DNA of 64,000 nt from Bradyrhizobium jicamae (GTDB lineage: Bacteria; Pseudomonadota; Alphaproteobacteria; Rhizobiales; Xanthobacteraceae): contig NZ_JAFCJX010000002.1 in assembly GCF_018130695.1 (NCBI RefSeq), positions 1-64,000 of the forward strand, in the 5' to 3' direction. Below the pieces are notes generated by a model that had not been told where the DNA came from, ran no database searches, and worked only from the letters and a program-made list of their open reading frames with translations. The position numbers were made by a program, and so were the translations under genes. Each line of letters starts with the position of its first letter. The stretch's first letter is position 1. Below, in pieces: positions 18,201 to 27,189 of this stretch.

Positions 18201-18971
18201 TCACCATTTTTCGACCCACGGCCGAAGCACCACCTCGAAGACCCAGGTCGATCGGTGCTGGCGATGTAGGTGCAGATAGGTTTCCGCGATGCGATCCGGG
18301 TCGGCCATGTTGTCGTTGACGGTCGTTCCGGCCAACCGGTGGGCGCGGGTCCCGTCCTCCTGCGTCCAGCCGATCGCGGCGTCGATAGGCACATTCGCCA
18401 CGTGGATACCTTGTGGCATCAATTCCCTCGCCATACTTTGTGCGAGTCCCGACTTGGCATGACATGCCATCGCAAACGCGCCGCTTAACGGGAAGCCTTT
18501 AAGCGCTGCGCTGGCATTTGTGAAAATGATTGTACCTCTTGCCCCGTTGGCGTCGGGCTCGTTTCCGAGCATGACCTTGGCAGCTTGTTGCCCGACCAGG
18601 AACGCGCTGAACGCCGAGTTGCGAAGCGTCTCAAGCGCCATGCCTGGGTCCGCTTCGACAATGCCTTTGCGGAAAATGCCGGCGACGCGGCCGTCGATGT
18701 TATGAACGACAAGCCTCGGTGTCCCGAGGTCCTGCGCGATGTTCTCGAACAGCCGATCGACAGCGGCCGGTTCGCCCCCGTCACAGGCGTATCGATGTAC
18801 CCCATGCGTCTTCTCAAGCGTCTCGAGCACCGCCTTTCCGGGGTTCCTGGCCGCCACGGCAACACGCATGCCATTCTCTGCGAACAATCTCGCGCAACTT
18901 GAGCTGATTCCCGGACCTCCGCCGACGATCAGCGCAACGTTCTGGATAGAAGGTTGAGTGGACTGAGACAT
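18201..18971 (-). CDS. Atypical SDR family protein lacking catalytic tyrosine (paralogue 2)
   Basis: The protein has 256 residues from the ATG at 18971. The nucleotide-binding motif is VGGGPGISSSCARLF, close to but not the canonical TGxxxGIG. At the active site the expected YxxxK reads ACHAK, and NNAG is replaced by HNIDG. The C-terminus ends LRPWVEKW, matching paralogues 1, 3 and 4. Unlike those it has no GST-fold gene beside it. It is divergent from the Rieske dioxygenase genes and convergent with the Bug gene. A redox function is doubtful without the catalytic residues; a binding or non-redox role is possible. Confidence 0.82.
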   Translation of the reverse strand: MSQSTQPSIQNVALIVGGGPGISSSCARLFAENGMRVAVAARNPGKAVLETLEKTHGVHRYACDGGEPAAVDRLFENIAQDLGTPRLVVHNIDGRVAGIFRKGIVEADPGMALETLRNSAFSAFLVGQQAAKVMLGNEPDANGARGTIIFTNASAALKGFPLSGAFAMACHAKSGLAQSMARELMPQGIHVANVPIDAAIGWTQEDGTRAHRLAGTTVNDNMADPDRIAETYLHLHRQHRSTWVFEVVLRPWVEKW

Positions 18972-19310
18972 GTCGCTACCCGCATGTGTGCTTTGTGGTA
19001 AATTCCAAATCAGAACTATATGCGTGCGTCGGATTGTCGCCAAATGGAAAGATTCCACGGACGGAGCGGCTACAAAGCCGCCATTGCAAGATCGGCCAGC
19101 GGTGCAAGGCGCAAGCGATGAGTTTCGTCATAGCTTTCAATCGAGAGCGTCTCTGGGTTCGTCTGGTTTGCGCCCAACCGGTCGAAACTGATGCAAATTG
19201 GTGATAGCGAGTGCTTATCAATACAGCGAAATAATGTATTGGAGCTCGGCGAGAGCGATACCTAGTATTCCCGAAAGTCTCTGAAGTGAACGAAGCGGGA
19301 GCAATATCGC
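18972..19310. other. Divergent intergenic region, SDR and Rieske dioxygenase
   Basis: These 339 bases separate the minus-strand SDR from the plus-strand dioxygenase and must contain both promoters. No gene is supported. A small hairpin-forming stretch (CGGCT, 4-base loop, AGCCG) occurs near 19067. No regulator gene is adjacent. Confidence 0.4.
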
Positions 19311-20570
19311 ATGTCGCCGACGGTTCAAGCAGGCCGCAACGAAGCATCGGAATTCCGTTGGCCGCCGCAGGGCGTAACCCGCGCGCCGTACCGTCTGTTC
19401 ACCGACCCCGAAATCTACAAGCTGGAGCAGGAGCGGATCTTCAGGGGAAAGACCTGGAATTTCCTGTGCCTCGACATCGAGATCCAGAATGCCGGAGACT
19501 ACCGAACCACGACCGTCGGCGAAACGCCGGTTGTCGTTACGCGCGACCGCGACGGCAAGATACATGCGATGGTCAATCGCTGCGCGCACAAAGGCGCTCT
19601 GGTTTGCCTGAAGAAGAAAGACAACGTCGCGAGCCTCTCGTGCGTCTATCACGCCTGGAATTACGAACTGGATGGCAAGCTCAAAGGCGTTGCTTTCCGT
19701 AACGGTGTGCGCGGTCAGGGTGGCATGCCGGAGGACTTTGATCCGGCGCAGCACCGGCTCCGCCCGTTGAGGGTGGAATCGTTCTGCGGGATGGTCTTCG
19801 GGACCTTTGCGGACGAGATCGAGGACGTTGAGACCTATCTCGGTCCCGAGATGGCATCGTTCATCAAGCGTAACCTCGGCCGGCCGCTGCGCATCCTCGG
19901 AACGCACAGCCAGATGATCCACAACAACTGGAAGCTATACGCCGAGAACCTGCGCGATTCCTATCATGCGACCCTACTTCATACGTTCTACACGACCTTC
20001 AAGGTGAACCGCCTCGACATGGACGGCGGTATCACACTGTCCGAGCGCAAGTGGCACCATCTGAGCTTCGCGCGCCGCGCGAAGATGCAGGAGGCGGTCG
20101 AATATGTGGAAGCGAAGGTGCATTCGGCCAACTACGAATCCGCTCTCGATGGTCCAGGCCTGCTCGAGGCCTGGGAGGAGTTCGACGACGGCATCACCCA
20201 CAGTATCCAGACCGTCTTTCCCAACATGTGCATTCAGTTTACGCTGAACTCTCTGGCGATCCGCTTTTTCGCCCCGCGCGGCGTGGATCAGACCGAGTTG
20301 TTCTGGATCTATCTCGGTTACGAGCGGGATACCGAAGAACAGTCGAGCATGCGGGTAATGCAAAGCAATCTGACCGGTGCTGCCGGCCTGGTCTCCCTGG
20401 AGGACGGCTGCATCAACGAATTCGTGCAGCGCGGAACGCGCGCCGATCCCGACCAGTCGTCGTTCATCGAGATGGGGGGGCGTGAAGTGGAATCCGAAAG
20501 GAACTCGCGCGCAACGGAAACCGCGGTTCGCGGGTTCTGGCACGGCTATCGCCACATCATGGGCTTCTGA
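19311..20570 (+). CDS. Rieske non-heme iron ring-hydroxylating dioxygenase, alpha subunit
   Basis: This 419-residue catalytic subunit has a Rieske [2Fe-2S] centre at C91-A-H93 and C111-VY-H114. The mononuclear-iron segment is NNWKLYAENLRDSYHATLLH, with H219 and H224 as the two His ligands and the bridging D216. Such enzymes insert both atoms of O2, or demethylate or monooxygenate, using electrons from a ferredoxin and reductase; neither is encoded nearby. The beta-subunit gene follows after 11 bases. The substrate class cannot be read. Confidence 0.94.
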   Translation: MSPTVQAGRNEASEFRWPPQGVTRAPYRLFTDPEIYKLEQERIFRGKTWNFLCLDIEIQNAGDYRTTTVGETPVVVTRDRDGKIHAMVNRCAHKGALVCLKKKDNVASLSCVYHAWNYELDGKLKGVAFRNGVRGQGGMPEDFDPAQHRLRPLRVESFCGMVFGTFADEIEDVETYLGPEMASFIKRNLGRPLRILGTHSQMIHNNWKLYAENLRDSYHATLLHTFYTTFKVNRLDMDGGITLSERKWHHLSFARRAKMQEAVEYVEAKVHSANYESALDGPGLLEAWEEFDDGITHSIQTVFPNMCIQFTLNSLAIRFFAPRGVDQTELFWIYLGYERDTEEQSSMRVMQSNLTGAAGLVSLEDGCINEFVQRGTRADPDQSSFIEMGGREVESERNSRATETAVRGFWHGYRHIMGF

Positions 20571-20581
20571 GGAGAGGCGAG

Positions 20582-21088
20582 ATGCACAATGTTCTCGACA
20601 AGCCCTTAAAGCAGGTGGCCGCACCGACGCGAGACCAGGTCGTGGACTTGATCACGGCCTACGCACATTCGGTCGACGACATGAGGCTGGATGCCTGGCC
20701 GCAGTTCTTCACGTCGGACGCGCTGTATCACGTGACGACCCGCGAGAACCATGAGGCGGGACTTCCGATCGGCGTCGTGCGTTGTGTCGGAAGGGGTATG
20801 ATGCAGGACCGGGTAAAGGCATTTTATTCGGCCAACATTTTCGAGCCCCACACCTATAGCCACATGATCGGCAGGTCGGAGTTTCTGGAGCCGACATCGG
20901 ACGTGGCGATATCGGCTCGGTCGAACTTCCAGATCGTGCGTACCATGGAAACCGGCCGCATGGATTTGTTTGCAGTCGGCAAATACCTCGACGAAGTCGT
21001 GATCGAGGATGGTCAGCCCTGCTTCCGGAAGCGGGTGGTGATCCTGGATTCCCGGAACGTCGATATTCTGATCGTCATTCCCCTGTGA
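20582..21088 (+). CDS. Ring-hydroxylating dioxygenase beta subunit
   Basis: The 168-residue SnoaL/NTF2-fold protein matches small subunits of aromatic dioxygenases, with the N-terminal helix EV-type segment (VVDLITAYAHSVDDMRLDAWPQ), the central SHMIGRSEF strand, and a C-terminal FRKRVVILDSRNVDILIVIPL strand typical of the family. It supports the alpha subunit structurally in an alpha3beta3 assembly. Its stop overlaps the start of the rhodanese gene by 4 bases. Confidence 0.92.
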   Translation: MHNVLDKPLKQVAAPTRDQVVDLITAYAHSVDDMRLDAWPQFFTSDALYHVTTRENHEAGLPIGVVRCVGRGMMQDRVKAFYSANIFEPHTYSHMIGRSEFLEPTSDVAISARSNFQIVRTMETGRMDLFAVGKYLDEVVIEDGQPCFRKRVVILDSRNVDILIVIPL

Positions 21089-21501
21089 CACCGATGACGA
21101 CGGAAATCTCGCCGCGACAAGCATGGGACTTGTTGGCTGCCCAAAAGCACGCGCGGCTCGTCGATGTGCGGACGGAGCCCGAATGGGCCTATGTCGGAGT
21201 GCCGGATCTTGCAGATCTCGGAAAGGCGGTGGCAAAAATCTCCTGGCATGTCTTTCCGGAGATGCGCGTCAATTCCGAGTTTATTGGGAAATTGAGGGCG
21301 ACGTACGATACGGCCCACCCAGTCATTTTCATGTGCCGCTCCGGCGGCAGAAGCCTTGCTGCCGCGAAGGCCGCCTTTGAGGCGGGGTTTGCGCGGTGTT
21401 TCAGTCTCGCTGGCGGATTCGAGGGCGATGTCGACGAAGATGGACATCGCGGCACGAAGAGCGGATGGAAGGCGGAGGGACTACCCTGGAGACAGCCCTG
21501 A
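21085..21501 (+). CDS. Rhodanese-like domain protein
   Basis: This single-domain rhodanese has 138 residues from a GTG at 21085 that overlaps the dioxygenase beta stop (GTGA); an ATG at 21094 would give 135. The DVRTEPEW strand and the active-site loop CRSGGRS (Cys84) are intact, so it may carry a persulfide. Translational coupling to a Rieske enzyme suggests a role in Fe-S supply or repair of the oxygenase, but that is inference. The end of the gene abuts a broken acyl-CoA synthetase remnant. Confidence 0.88.
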   Translation: MTPMTTEISPRQAWDLLAAQKHARLVDVRTEPEWAYVGVPDLADLGKAVAKISWHVFPEMRVNSEFIGKLRATYDTAHPVIFMCRSGGRSLAAAKAAFEAGFARCFSLAGGFEGDVDEDGHRGTKSGWKAEGLPWRQP

Positions 21502-21539
21502 GGGCGCGTTCAGTGGGCGGGCGCAGCGGCAAACTCCAA

Positions 21540-21940
21540 TTCCGAGGAGATCAGCTCCGCCTCATCGCCTTCTTCGCACGGCTGGCTGCATACCGGCGAC
21601 ATCGCAAGATGCGACGAGCTTGGATACCTCTATATCGTGGACTGCAAGAAGGACATGATCATGACCGGCGGCTTGAATGTGTACACGAGGTCGAGCAGGC
21701 CTTGCTGACCAACCGTGGCATTGCAGACGCCGCCGTCGTCGGATTTCCGGACGATGTCTACGGCGAATCTGTCGTGACGTTCGTCGAACGACCGGCGGGC
21801 AGCCCGTTGACGATCGAAGACGTGATCGCGACCGCTCAAGGGCGAATCGCGGGGTACAAGAAGCCCAAACACGTCTTCCTGTCGATGACCTCTCGCGAAA
21901 CGGTACTGGCAAGGTCTTGAAACACGAGCTGCGGCTGTGA
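21540..21940 (+). pseudogene. C-terminal remnant of an AMP-binding acyl-CoA synthetase
   Basis: The text of an adenylate-forming ligase C-terminus can be read across three frames. [20 protein letters not shown] and then [16 protein letters not shown] run in one frame up to about 21690. [20 protein letters not shown] and GYKKPKHVFL follow after a one-frame shift. LSRNGTGKVLKHELRL then appears in a third frame, ending at 21940. The N-terminal 350 or so residues are absent, so it is a truncated gene with at least two frameshifts. An intact ligase lies at 30841-32424. Confidence 0.85.
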
Positions 21941-22117
21941 GCGGAACGATTACGGGCGCCCGAGTAGAGCGGCCTACGGGCTGCGAGAGAGGACGAACTG
22001 TTAGCCTCCATTCGGATCCGGATTTCTAGCGGAAGAGGAGCCGCCCAGCGATCACGCCTGCAATCTTAGAAAATACCCGATAGAGGCGGGCTCTCGCCTG
22101 CCTATAATAGCTAATCG

Positions 22118-22909
22118 CTAGGATGAGGACAGTACAGCCGTTAAACCGCCGTCCACGGGCAGGATCTGACCGGTGATATGTTTGCCGGCGTCGCTGGCGA
22201 ACAACATCGCGGCGCCTTTCAGGTCGTCTTCGTCACCGATGCGCTGAAGAGGTACACCTGCCGTCAGCTTCTCCATGCCAACCTGCTCGATTGTGCCCTT
22301 GGTCATTTTCGAAGGAAACATGCCCGGCGCCAACGCGTTCACCGTGATGCCGTAACGCCCCCAGCTGCCGGCGAGTGCCCTGGTGAAGTTGATCACCGCG
22401 CCCTTGCTCGTGTTGTAGGCGATCGTTTGAGGCGTGCTCGTGCTGCCGAGCAGGCCTGCGATCGACGCCAGATTGATGATCCGGCCGTATCGGTTCGGAA
22501 TCATCGAGCGTTTTCCGATCTGCTGGCTAAGGAGGAAGAGCGAGCGAATGTTGAGGTTCATGACCTTGTCCCACGCCTCGATCGGGTGGTCCTCGGTCGG
22601 AGCCCCCCATGTCGCTCCCGCGTTATTGACGAGAATGTCAATTCGCCCGAGCTTGCCGAGCGCCTCGTCGACGAGACGCGAGATGTCGTCGTCCCTGGAG
22701 TTGTCCGCTGCGATCCATTGCGCGGAGATTCCGCGGCTGGCGAGATGCGCCTGTGCTTTTTCAAGATCCGAAGCCTTCCGCGACGACAGTACGACCTCCG
22801 CTCCTTGTTCGCCCAGCGCTTCGGCGATTTGAAGCCCAAGCCCACGGGAGCCTCCGGTCACGAGGGCTTTTTTTCCAGAGAGATCGAACAAGCTTTTCAA
22901 GCTGACCAT
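22118..22909 (-). CDS. Classical SDR family oxidoreductase
   Basis: This 263-residue enzyme from the ATG at 22909 has all classical SDR features: TGGSRGLGLQIA cofactor loop, NNAGATWG, catalytic Ser in NLASIAGL and YNTSK. It also has the C-terminal GQILPVDGG of FabG-like enzymes. It probably oxidises or reduces a hydroxyacyl or alcohol intermediate with NAD(P). It contrasts with the four tyrosine-less paralogues. It is divergent from the saccharopine-dehydrogenase-like gene. Confidence 0.93.
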   Translation of the reverse strand: MVSLKSLFDLSGKKALVTGGSRGLGLQIAEALGEQGAEVVLSSRKASDLEKAQAHLASRGISAQWIAADNSRDDDISRLVDEALGKLGRIDILVNNAGATWGAPTEDHPIEAWDKVMNLNIRSLFLLSQQIGKRSMIPNRYGRIINLASIAGLLGSTSTPQTIAYNTSKGAVINFTRALAGSWGRYGITVNALAPGMFPSKMTKGTIEQVGMEKLTAGVPLQRIGDEDDLKGAAMLFASDAGKHITGQILPVDGGLTAVLSSS

Positions 22910-22994
22910 TTTGAAGACCTGATGTTCTGTTGATGGCGGCGCCCGGATCTCAGCCGTGAATGGCGGTCGCGCGCGACCCCACTTTACACTTAAC

Positions 22995-23020
22995 AAACAT
23001 ACTGTATAGTCAGAATGTTT
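22995..23020. promoter_or_regulatory. AT-rich imperfect palindrome between divergent genes
   Basis: Outer arms AAACAT and ATGTTT flank an inner ACTGTATAGT palindrome, in an otherwise GC-rich divergent spacer. The inner TACTGTATA also occurs, inverted, at 52888-52896 ahead of the fabF-type gene. It looks like a regulator site or promoter; the regulator is unknown. Confidence 0.3.
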
Positions 23021-23140
23021 CTCAAGGCCTAGAGAGCGATGAAAAACCGCGGCTCAGCCTCATGGAGGAGGGTGGGCCATGTCGAAGCCGCGAATTCGCG
23101 GCGGGGGCGGTAACCCTCCGCGCGCCGATGGAGCAAGAAC

Positions 23141-24316
23141 ATGGTACGCGACAGCGCCTGCGATTTGATTGTCTTTGGCGCAAGTGGCTTCACGGGTCGA
23201 CTCGTGGCCGAATACCTCGCGGCGAGATACGGAAAGAAAATCAAATGGGGAATGGCGGGCCGCGACCCCGAGAAGCTCGCCGCTGTCCGCGCCGAGATCG
23301 GCGCGCCCGACGATACATTCCTGATCAAGGCTGACTCGGACGACGAAGCCTCGCTGCAAGCGCTGGCTCGCTCGACCCGCGCCGTGATCTCCACGGTCGG
23401 CCCCTTCCAGCTTTTCGGATCGAAATTGGTGGCCGCATGCGCTCGCGCGGGCACGGACTATCTCGACTTGAGCGGCGAGACCGTCTGGATGAGGAGCATG
23501 ATCGACGCCCATGAGAAAGATGCCCGATCGAGCGGGGCCCGCATCATCTTCTCGTGCGGCTTCGATTCCGTGCCTTTCGAACTCGGCGTCTCCTTCCTGC
23601 AGGGCGCCGCCAAGAAGGCGTGGGGAGTGCCGGCCGAGCACGTGAAAGGCCGGGTCCGCGTGATGAAGGGCACTTTCTCGGGCGGAACAGCAGCCAGTTC
23701 ACGCGCGACGATGGCTGCTGCGATGAGTGATCCGAAGGTGCTCGATCAGCTCAAGGATCCTTTCCTTCTGACACCCGGCTTTGTCGGGCCGAAGCAGCCG
23801 CATGGGATGAAGATTGAGCTCGACGAGGACCTCGGCGCCTGGGCGGCGCCATTCATCATGTCGCCGATCAACACCCGCAACGTCCATCGCTCCAACTTGC
23901 TCATGGGGCACCCTTACGGGACCGGTTTCGTTTACGACGAGATGATCGTCGCCGGTCCCGGCAAACAGGGCGAGATTACGGCCGCCAAGATTGCGGAGGA
24001 TAACAGATCGTTCGGCGGAGAAGGCAGTCCGAAGCCGGGTGAGGGCCCCTCGAGGGCGGAGCGTGAGGCCGGTTGTTACGACATTCTGTTCATCGGGAGC
24101 AGCAAGGATCGCGGCAAGATCTCGGTCGCAGTTCGAGGTGACAGGGACCCAGGCTACGGATCGACGTCAAAAATGATCACCGAATGCGCGATCTGCCTCC
24201 TGCAGGACGCGAGCGACGTTCCTGCTGGCATCTGGACTCCTGGCGCTGCAATGGGCGAGAAGCTGATATCGCGGCTGGTTAGGAACGCCGGGCTCACCTT
24301 CGAAGTCGAGGGCTAG
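23141..24316 (+). CDS. Saccharopine dehydrogenase-like / trans-acting enoyl reductase family protein
   Basis: The 391-residue protein opens with a Rossmann motif VFGASGFTGRLVAEYLA and contains AVISTVGPFQLFGSKLVAAC and GTDYLDLSGE, the pattern of the saccharopine-dehydrogenase NADP-binding family that includes mycobacterial trans-acting enoyl reductases. A GCFDSVPFELG-like segment (CGFDSVPFELG) follows. Members reduce C=C or imine bonds in lipid or amino-acid metabolism, so the reaction here is open. It starts at an ATG at 23141 and is transcribed divergently from the classical SDR. Confidence 0.88.
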   Translation: MVRDSACDLIVFGASGFTGRLVAEYLAARYGKKIKWGMAGRDPEKLAAVRAEIGAPDDTFLIKADSDDEASLQALARSTRAVISTVGPFQLFGSKLVAACARAGTDYLDLSGETVWMRSMIDAHEKDARSSGARIIFSCGFDSVPFELGVSFLQGAAKKAWGVPAEHVKGRVRVMKGTFSGGTAASSRATMAAAMSDPKVLDQLKDPFLLTPGFVGPKQPHGMKIELDEDLGAWAAPFIMSPINTRNVHRSNLLMGHPYGTGFVYDEMIVAGPGKQGEITAAKIAEDNRSFGGEGSPKPGEGPSRAEREAGCYDILFIGSSKDRGKISVAVRGDRDPGYGSTSKMITECAICLLQDASDVPAGIWTPGAAMGEKLISRLVRNAGLTFEVEG

Positions 24317-24389
24317 ACGGGGCCATTGCGGGCCAAAAATTGTCATTGGGAAATGAAGCGTATGGCCGGTAGAATCCGGGGGAGGGCTC

Positions 24390-24527
24390 ATGGAATGTGG
24401 TCTGATCGCGATCGAGTTCATTCCTGATCTGAACGTCGCTGAAATCAGAATGGGTCAGCTTCTCGTGTTGTTGTTCGGGCTGCCTCTAGCGCTCATCGTC
24501 CAGCTTGTTCTCCTGATTACACTGTGA
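24390..24527 (+). CDS. Small hydrophobic protein, 45 residues
   Basis: An ATG at 24390 preceded by a strong ggaggg ribosome site opens a 45-codon frame ending TGA at 24525-24527. Residues 21-45 form one hydrophobic segment rich in Leu, suggesting a single transmembrane helix. It lies in the space between the saccharopine-dehydrogenase-like gene and the convergent YeiH-type gene. No family was recognised. The remaining roughly 200 bases of this spacer show nothing else. Confidence 0.45.
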   Translation: MECGLIAIEFIPDLNVAEIRMGQLLVLLFGLPLALIVQLVLLITL

Positions 24528-24687
24528 AGCCGGCCGGGCGCAGGCTTTGATTTCTCCCAGACTGGTCCTGGAACTCGATCTCGGGCCACTTTTTTGCTCA
24601 CAGTTTGTCGCGCGACGCTCCTATCAAAACGGGTAGGCAGTCATCCTCGGCAGACGCACGTGAGCGAAGCGGATCTCTGCACATCGC

Positions 24688-25698
24688 TCAATAGAGCAGC
24701 TTGATGCAGACCAGGCTAAAAACACCGATAAAGATCGAGGCAAGAGAGCCCAGGAGGGCAGGCCCAAAGCCCCTCTTTTGCAGGTTAGCCAAGTCCGTAT
24801 GCATTCCCATTGCCGCAAGCGCGACCGTCAGCAGGAAGGTCGTGAACCAAATGAGATTCGATTTCAGTTCAACGGGAATGATGCCGATGCTGTTGATGCA
24901 GGTGGCGACGATGAAGCCGAGCACAAACCAGGGTGCCGCGGGCGTGCGCTTTGACATTTCCGCCGCTTCTCCCACCGCGCCCCTTCGCGACAGCAGATCC
25001 ATGGCAAGCACCAGAGGCGCGAGCATCATGACGCGGGACAGTTTGGCGATCGTGCCCGTTTCGCCGGCGACCTGCCCGCGTTGAAACGATGCGGCAACCA
25101 CCTGTGCAATCTCGTGAACGGAAGAGCCCGTCCAAAGTCCGAACTCTCGCGCATCCAAATGAAGAAGGTCCGGCAGAAACGGAAAAAAGAACATCGCGAT
25201 GGTCCCGAAGATGGTGACGCATGCGACGGCATAGGTTACGTCCTCTTCCTTTCCGCCCACGACAGCGTTCGTTGCAACCACTGCCGACGCGCCGCACACA
25301 CAGGTGCCCGCGGCAATGAGCTTTGCGAGCTTTTCGTCCACGCGCAGGAATCGTGCGGTGTGCAGCGTGAACACGAAGGTGGACGACAGCGCTGCGGCTA
25401 GAATAACGAAGCCGGTCACGCCTAAACTGCCTATGTCGGCGAAGGTAAGCTGAAGGCCAAGCAGCACGATGCCGATCCGAAGCAATCGCCGCTGGCTGAA
25501 TAAAATGCCGCCTCTCGTCCAGCTAGGCTGGCCCACGACATTGTTGAGGGTTATCCCGATCAGCATTGCGAGCATCATCGGGCTAATGACGGACAGCAGC
25601 GGTAGGGTCCGCAGCCAACCAGCCAACACTGCAATCAGAAGGGCAGCAAGCAAACCCGGCACAATAACGGCGGTGCTATTGATCCATGACTTGATCAT
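24688..25698 (-). CDS. YeiH/UPF0324 family inner-membrane protein (putative sulfate/organic anion exporter)
   Basis: This is a 336-residue protein with about ten hydrophobic segments. It has family patterns SPMMLAMLIGITLNN, LLRIGIVLLGLQLTFADI, a cysteine-containing AAGTCVCGASAVVATN and SSVHEIAQVVAA. The ATG at 25698 is chosen; an in-frame TTG at 25740 would add 14 residues. The YeiH family is annotated as putative sulfate exporters, with evidence from sulfonate-metabolism contexts, so the substrate here is uncertain. It points toward the small ORF and has no obvious operon partner. Confidence 0.88.
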   Translation of the reverse strand: MIKSWINSTAVIVPGLLAALLIAVLAGWLRTLPLLSVISPMMLAMLIGITLNNVVGQPSWTRGGILFSQRRLLRIGIVLLGLQLTFADIGSLGVTGFVILAAALSSTFVFTLHTARFLRVDEKLAKLIAAGTCVCGASAVVATNAVVGGKEEDVTYAVACVTIFGTIAMFFFPFLPDLLHLDAREFGLWTGSSVHEIAQVVAASFQRGQVAGETGTIAKLSRVMMLAPLVLAMDLLSRRGAVGEAAEMSKRTPAAPWFVLGFIVATCINSIGIIPVELKSNLIWFTTFLLTVALAAMGMHTDLANLQKRGFGPALLGSLASIFIGVFSLVCIKLLY

Positions 25699-25888
25699 CG
25701 AAGAGTCGATTGCTCCAGCGGATACACGCCGATCCGCCAAATCATTCGTATGTTTTGGCGAGTTCGCGGGCGTCTCCGAAGAAAGCGCTTGGTGGCTATG
25801 GTCAAGGGCCGGACCGGTCTCTCAGCGATGACGACGGTCCGGCATTTGTCAGATCGGCATTTCGATCGATTGCGCGAGGTGAAGCAGA

Positions 25889-26593
25889 TCACCACTTCTC
25901 GCCGTAGGGTCGGAGTTCGTAGTTGAACGACCATGCCGAGCGAGGCTGATGGCAAATGTGCCAGATCTCATCAGCGATCGTTGTCGGCTGGGCGAAGAAC
26001 TCTTCCGGCTTGTCCTGGAACATCTTGCGCGCCCAGGGCACGTTGATGACTGCGTCGATCATCAGAAAGGCGACGTGGACGCCCTTAGGACCCAGATGCC
26101 GCGCCATCGATTCGGCGAGGATGCGTTCTGCTGCCTTCGACGGCGCAAAGCCGGCATAGTTCTCGACGCCACGATAGGCCGAGGTATTGCCAGTCGCGAC
26201 GATGGCGCCGCTTTCTGCGTTGATCATCGCGGGAGCGACCGCTCTGGCAAGATAAAGCAGCCCCATGGTGTTGACTTTGAAGTTCGTCTCGAGAGCCGCC
26301 GGATCCACTTCCAGGAAATTGCCGAACGCTCCGCCTACAGCGTTATGGATGGCGATCGCAGGCGCGCCGTGATCGCGCGTGATTTTGGCGACGGTTTCGC
26401 TGACCTGCTTCTCCTGCGTGACATCGCAGATATGCGCGGAAGCGTCCGGCAACTCGGCTTGTAGCTTCGGAATGCGCTTCTCCGAGCGCGCGAGGAGGGC
26501 GACGTGGTAGTCGCGAGAGAAGCGGCGTGCGAGCGCGCTGCCGGTGCCCGGACCAACGCCGGTGATGATGCAAACTGGCTTTGTCATGGTCAT
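25889..26593 (-). CDS. Atypical SDR with YxxxK tyrosine replaced by phenylalanine (paralogue 3)
   Basis: The 234-residue SDR-fold protein begins VCIITGVGPGTGSALARRF. Its active site reads FAPSK in place of YxxxK, with TGNTSAY where the catalytic Ser region falls, and NNAG is changed to HNAVG. The C-terminus ends LRPYGEKW. It is closely similar to paralogue 4 (46490-47200), both carrying a MIDA motif after the GPKGIHVA/GPKGVHVA strand. It overlaps the upstream HCCA isomerase gene by 4 bases (ATGA), so the two are coupled. Confidence 0.87.
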   Translation of the reverse strand: MTMTKPVCIITGVGPGTGSALARRFSRDYHVALLARSEKRIPKLQAELPDASAHICDVTQEKQVSETVAKITRDHGAPAIAIHNAVGGAFGNFLEVDPAALETNFKVNTMGLLYLARAVAPAMINAESGAIVATGNTSAYRGVENYAGFAPSKAAERILAESMARHLGPKGVHVAFLMIDAVINVPWARKMFQDKPEEFFAQPTTIADEIWHICHQPRSAWSFNYELRPYGEKW

Positions 26594-27189
26594 GCCTGCA
26601 CCTTTGCTGCGGCTTCGACGAATGGAAGCCGGTCGTTCCCGAAATAAAGATCCTCTCCGATCCGGAACGTAGGCGTCCCGAACAGACCGGCATCTTCGGC
26701 CGCCTTGTTGCGTGCCTTGAGTTCATCGAAAATGTCTTCTCGATCCATCAGCTCGATGATGCGGTCGGCAGGAAGCTCGTTCTTTTTGAGGAAATCCTTG
26801 AGGATTTCGACGTTGCCCAAATCAAGCACCTGAGAGTAGAGGCCGGAGAAAACCTTCGATACGAAATCGGGACCCACCCCGAGCTTGATCGCAGCGATGG
26901 CCCCGCGAAGCAGGAAGTTGAGGTCGATGTGGCGGAAGTTCGGGTTGGGCTCCCAGCCGACGCCGTACTTTTTGACCCAGCGTTGCAGATCGCTCTTCGC
27001 GTATTTCCTCTTCGCCCTGCACTCGATCGTTGTCGGGGTGTTGCCGGTTGCTTTCATCAAATCCAGCACGTTGATCGGCATGTAGACGATGTTGGCCTGC
27101 GTGTCTGCCGCCAGCTTCTCGAGCTGGGTCTGTGCGAGGTAGCTGTAGGGGCTACCGAAGTCGAAATAGAACTCAATCTGTTTGGTCAT
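26590..27189 (-). CDS. 2-hydroxychromene-2-carboxylate isomerase family protein (DsbA/GST-kappa fold)
   Basis: The product has 199 residues from the ATG at 27189, which follows a ggacgaggg ribosome site. The N-terminus IEFYFDFGSPYSYLA is the hallmark of HCCA isomerases and kappa-class GSTs, with Ser13 as the likely glutathione-activating residue. The C-terminal GLFGTPTFRIGEDLYFGNDR supports it. In naphthalene degradation this enzyme isomerises 2-hydroxychromene-2-carboxylate with glutathione; here the substrate is unproven. It is divergent from a TetR regulator and coupled to an atypical SDR. Confidence 0.92.
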   Translation of the reverse strand: MTKQIEFYFDFGSPYSYLAQTQLEKLAADTQANIVYMPINVLDLMKATGNTPTTIECRAKRKYAKSDLQRWVKKYGVGWEPNPNFRHIDLNFLLRGAIAAIKLGVGPDFVSKVFSGLYSQVLDLGNVEILKDFLKKNELPADRIIELMDREDIFDELKARNKAAEDAGLFGTPTFRIGEDLYFGNDRLPFVEAAAKVQA

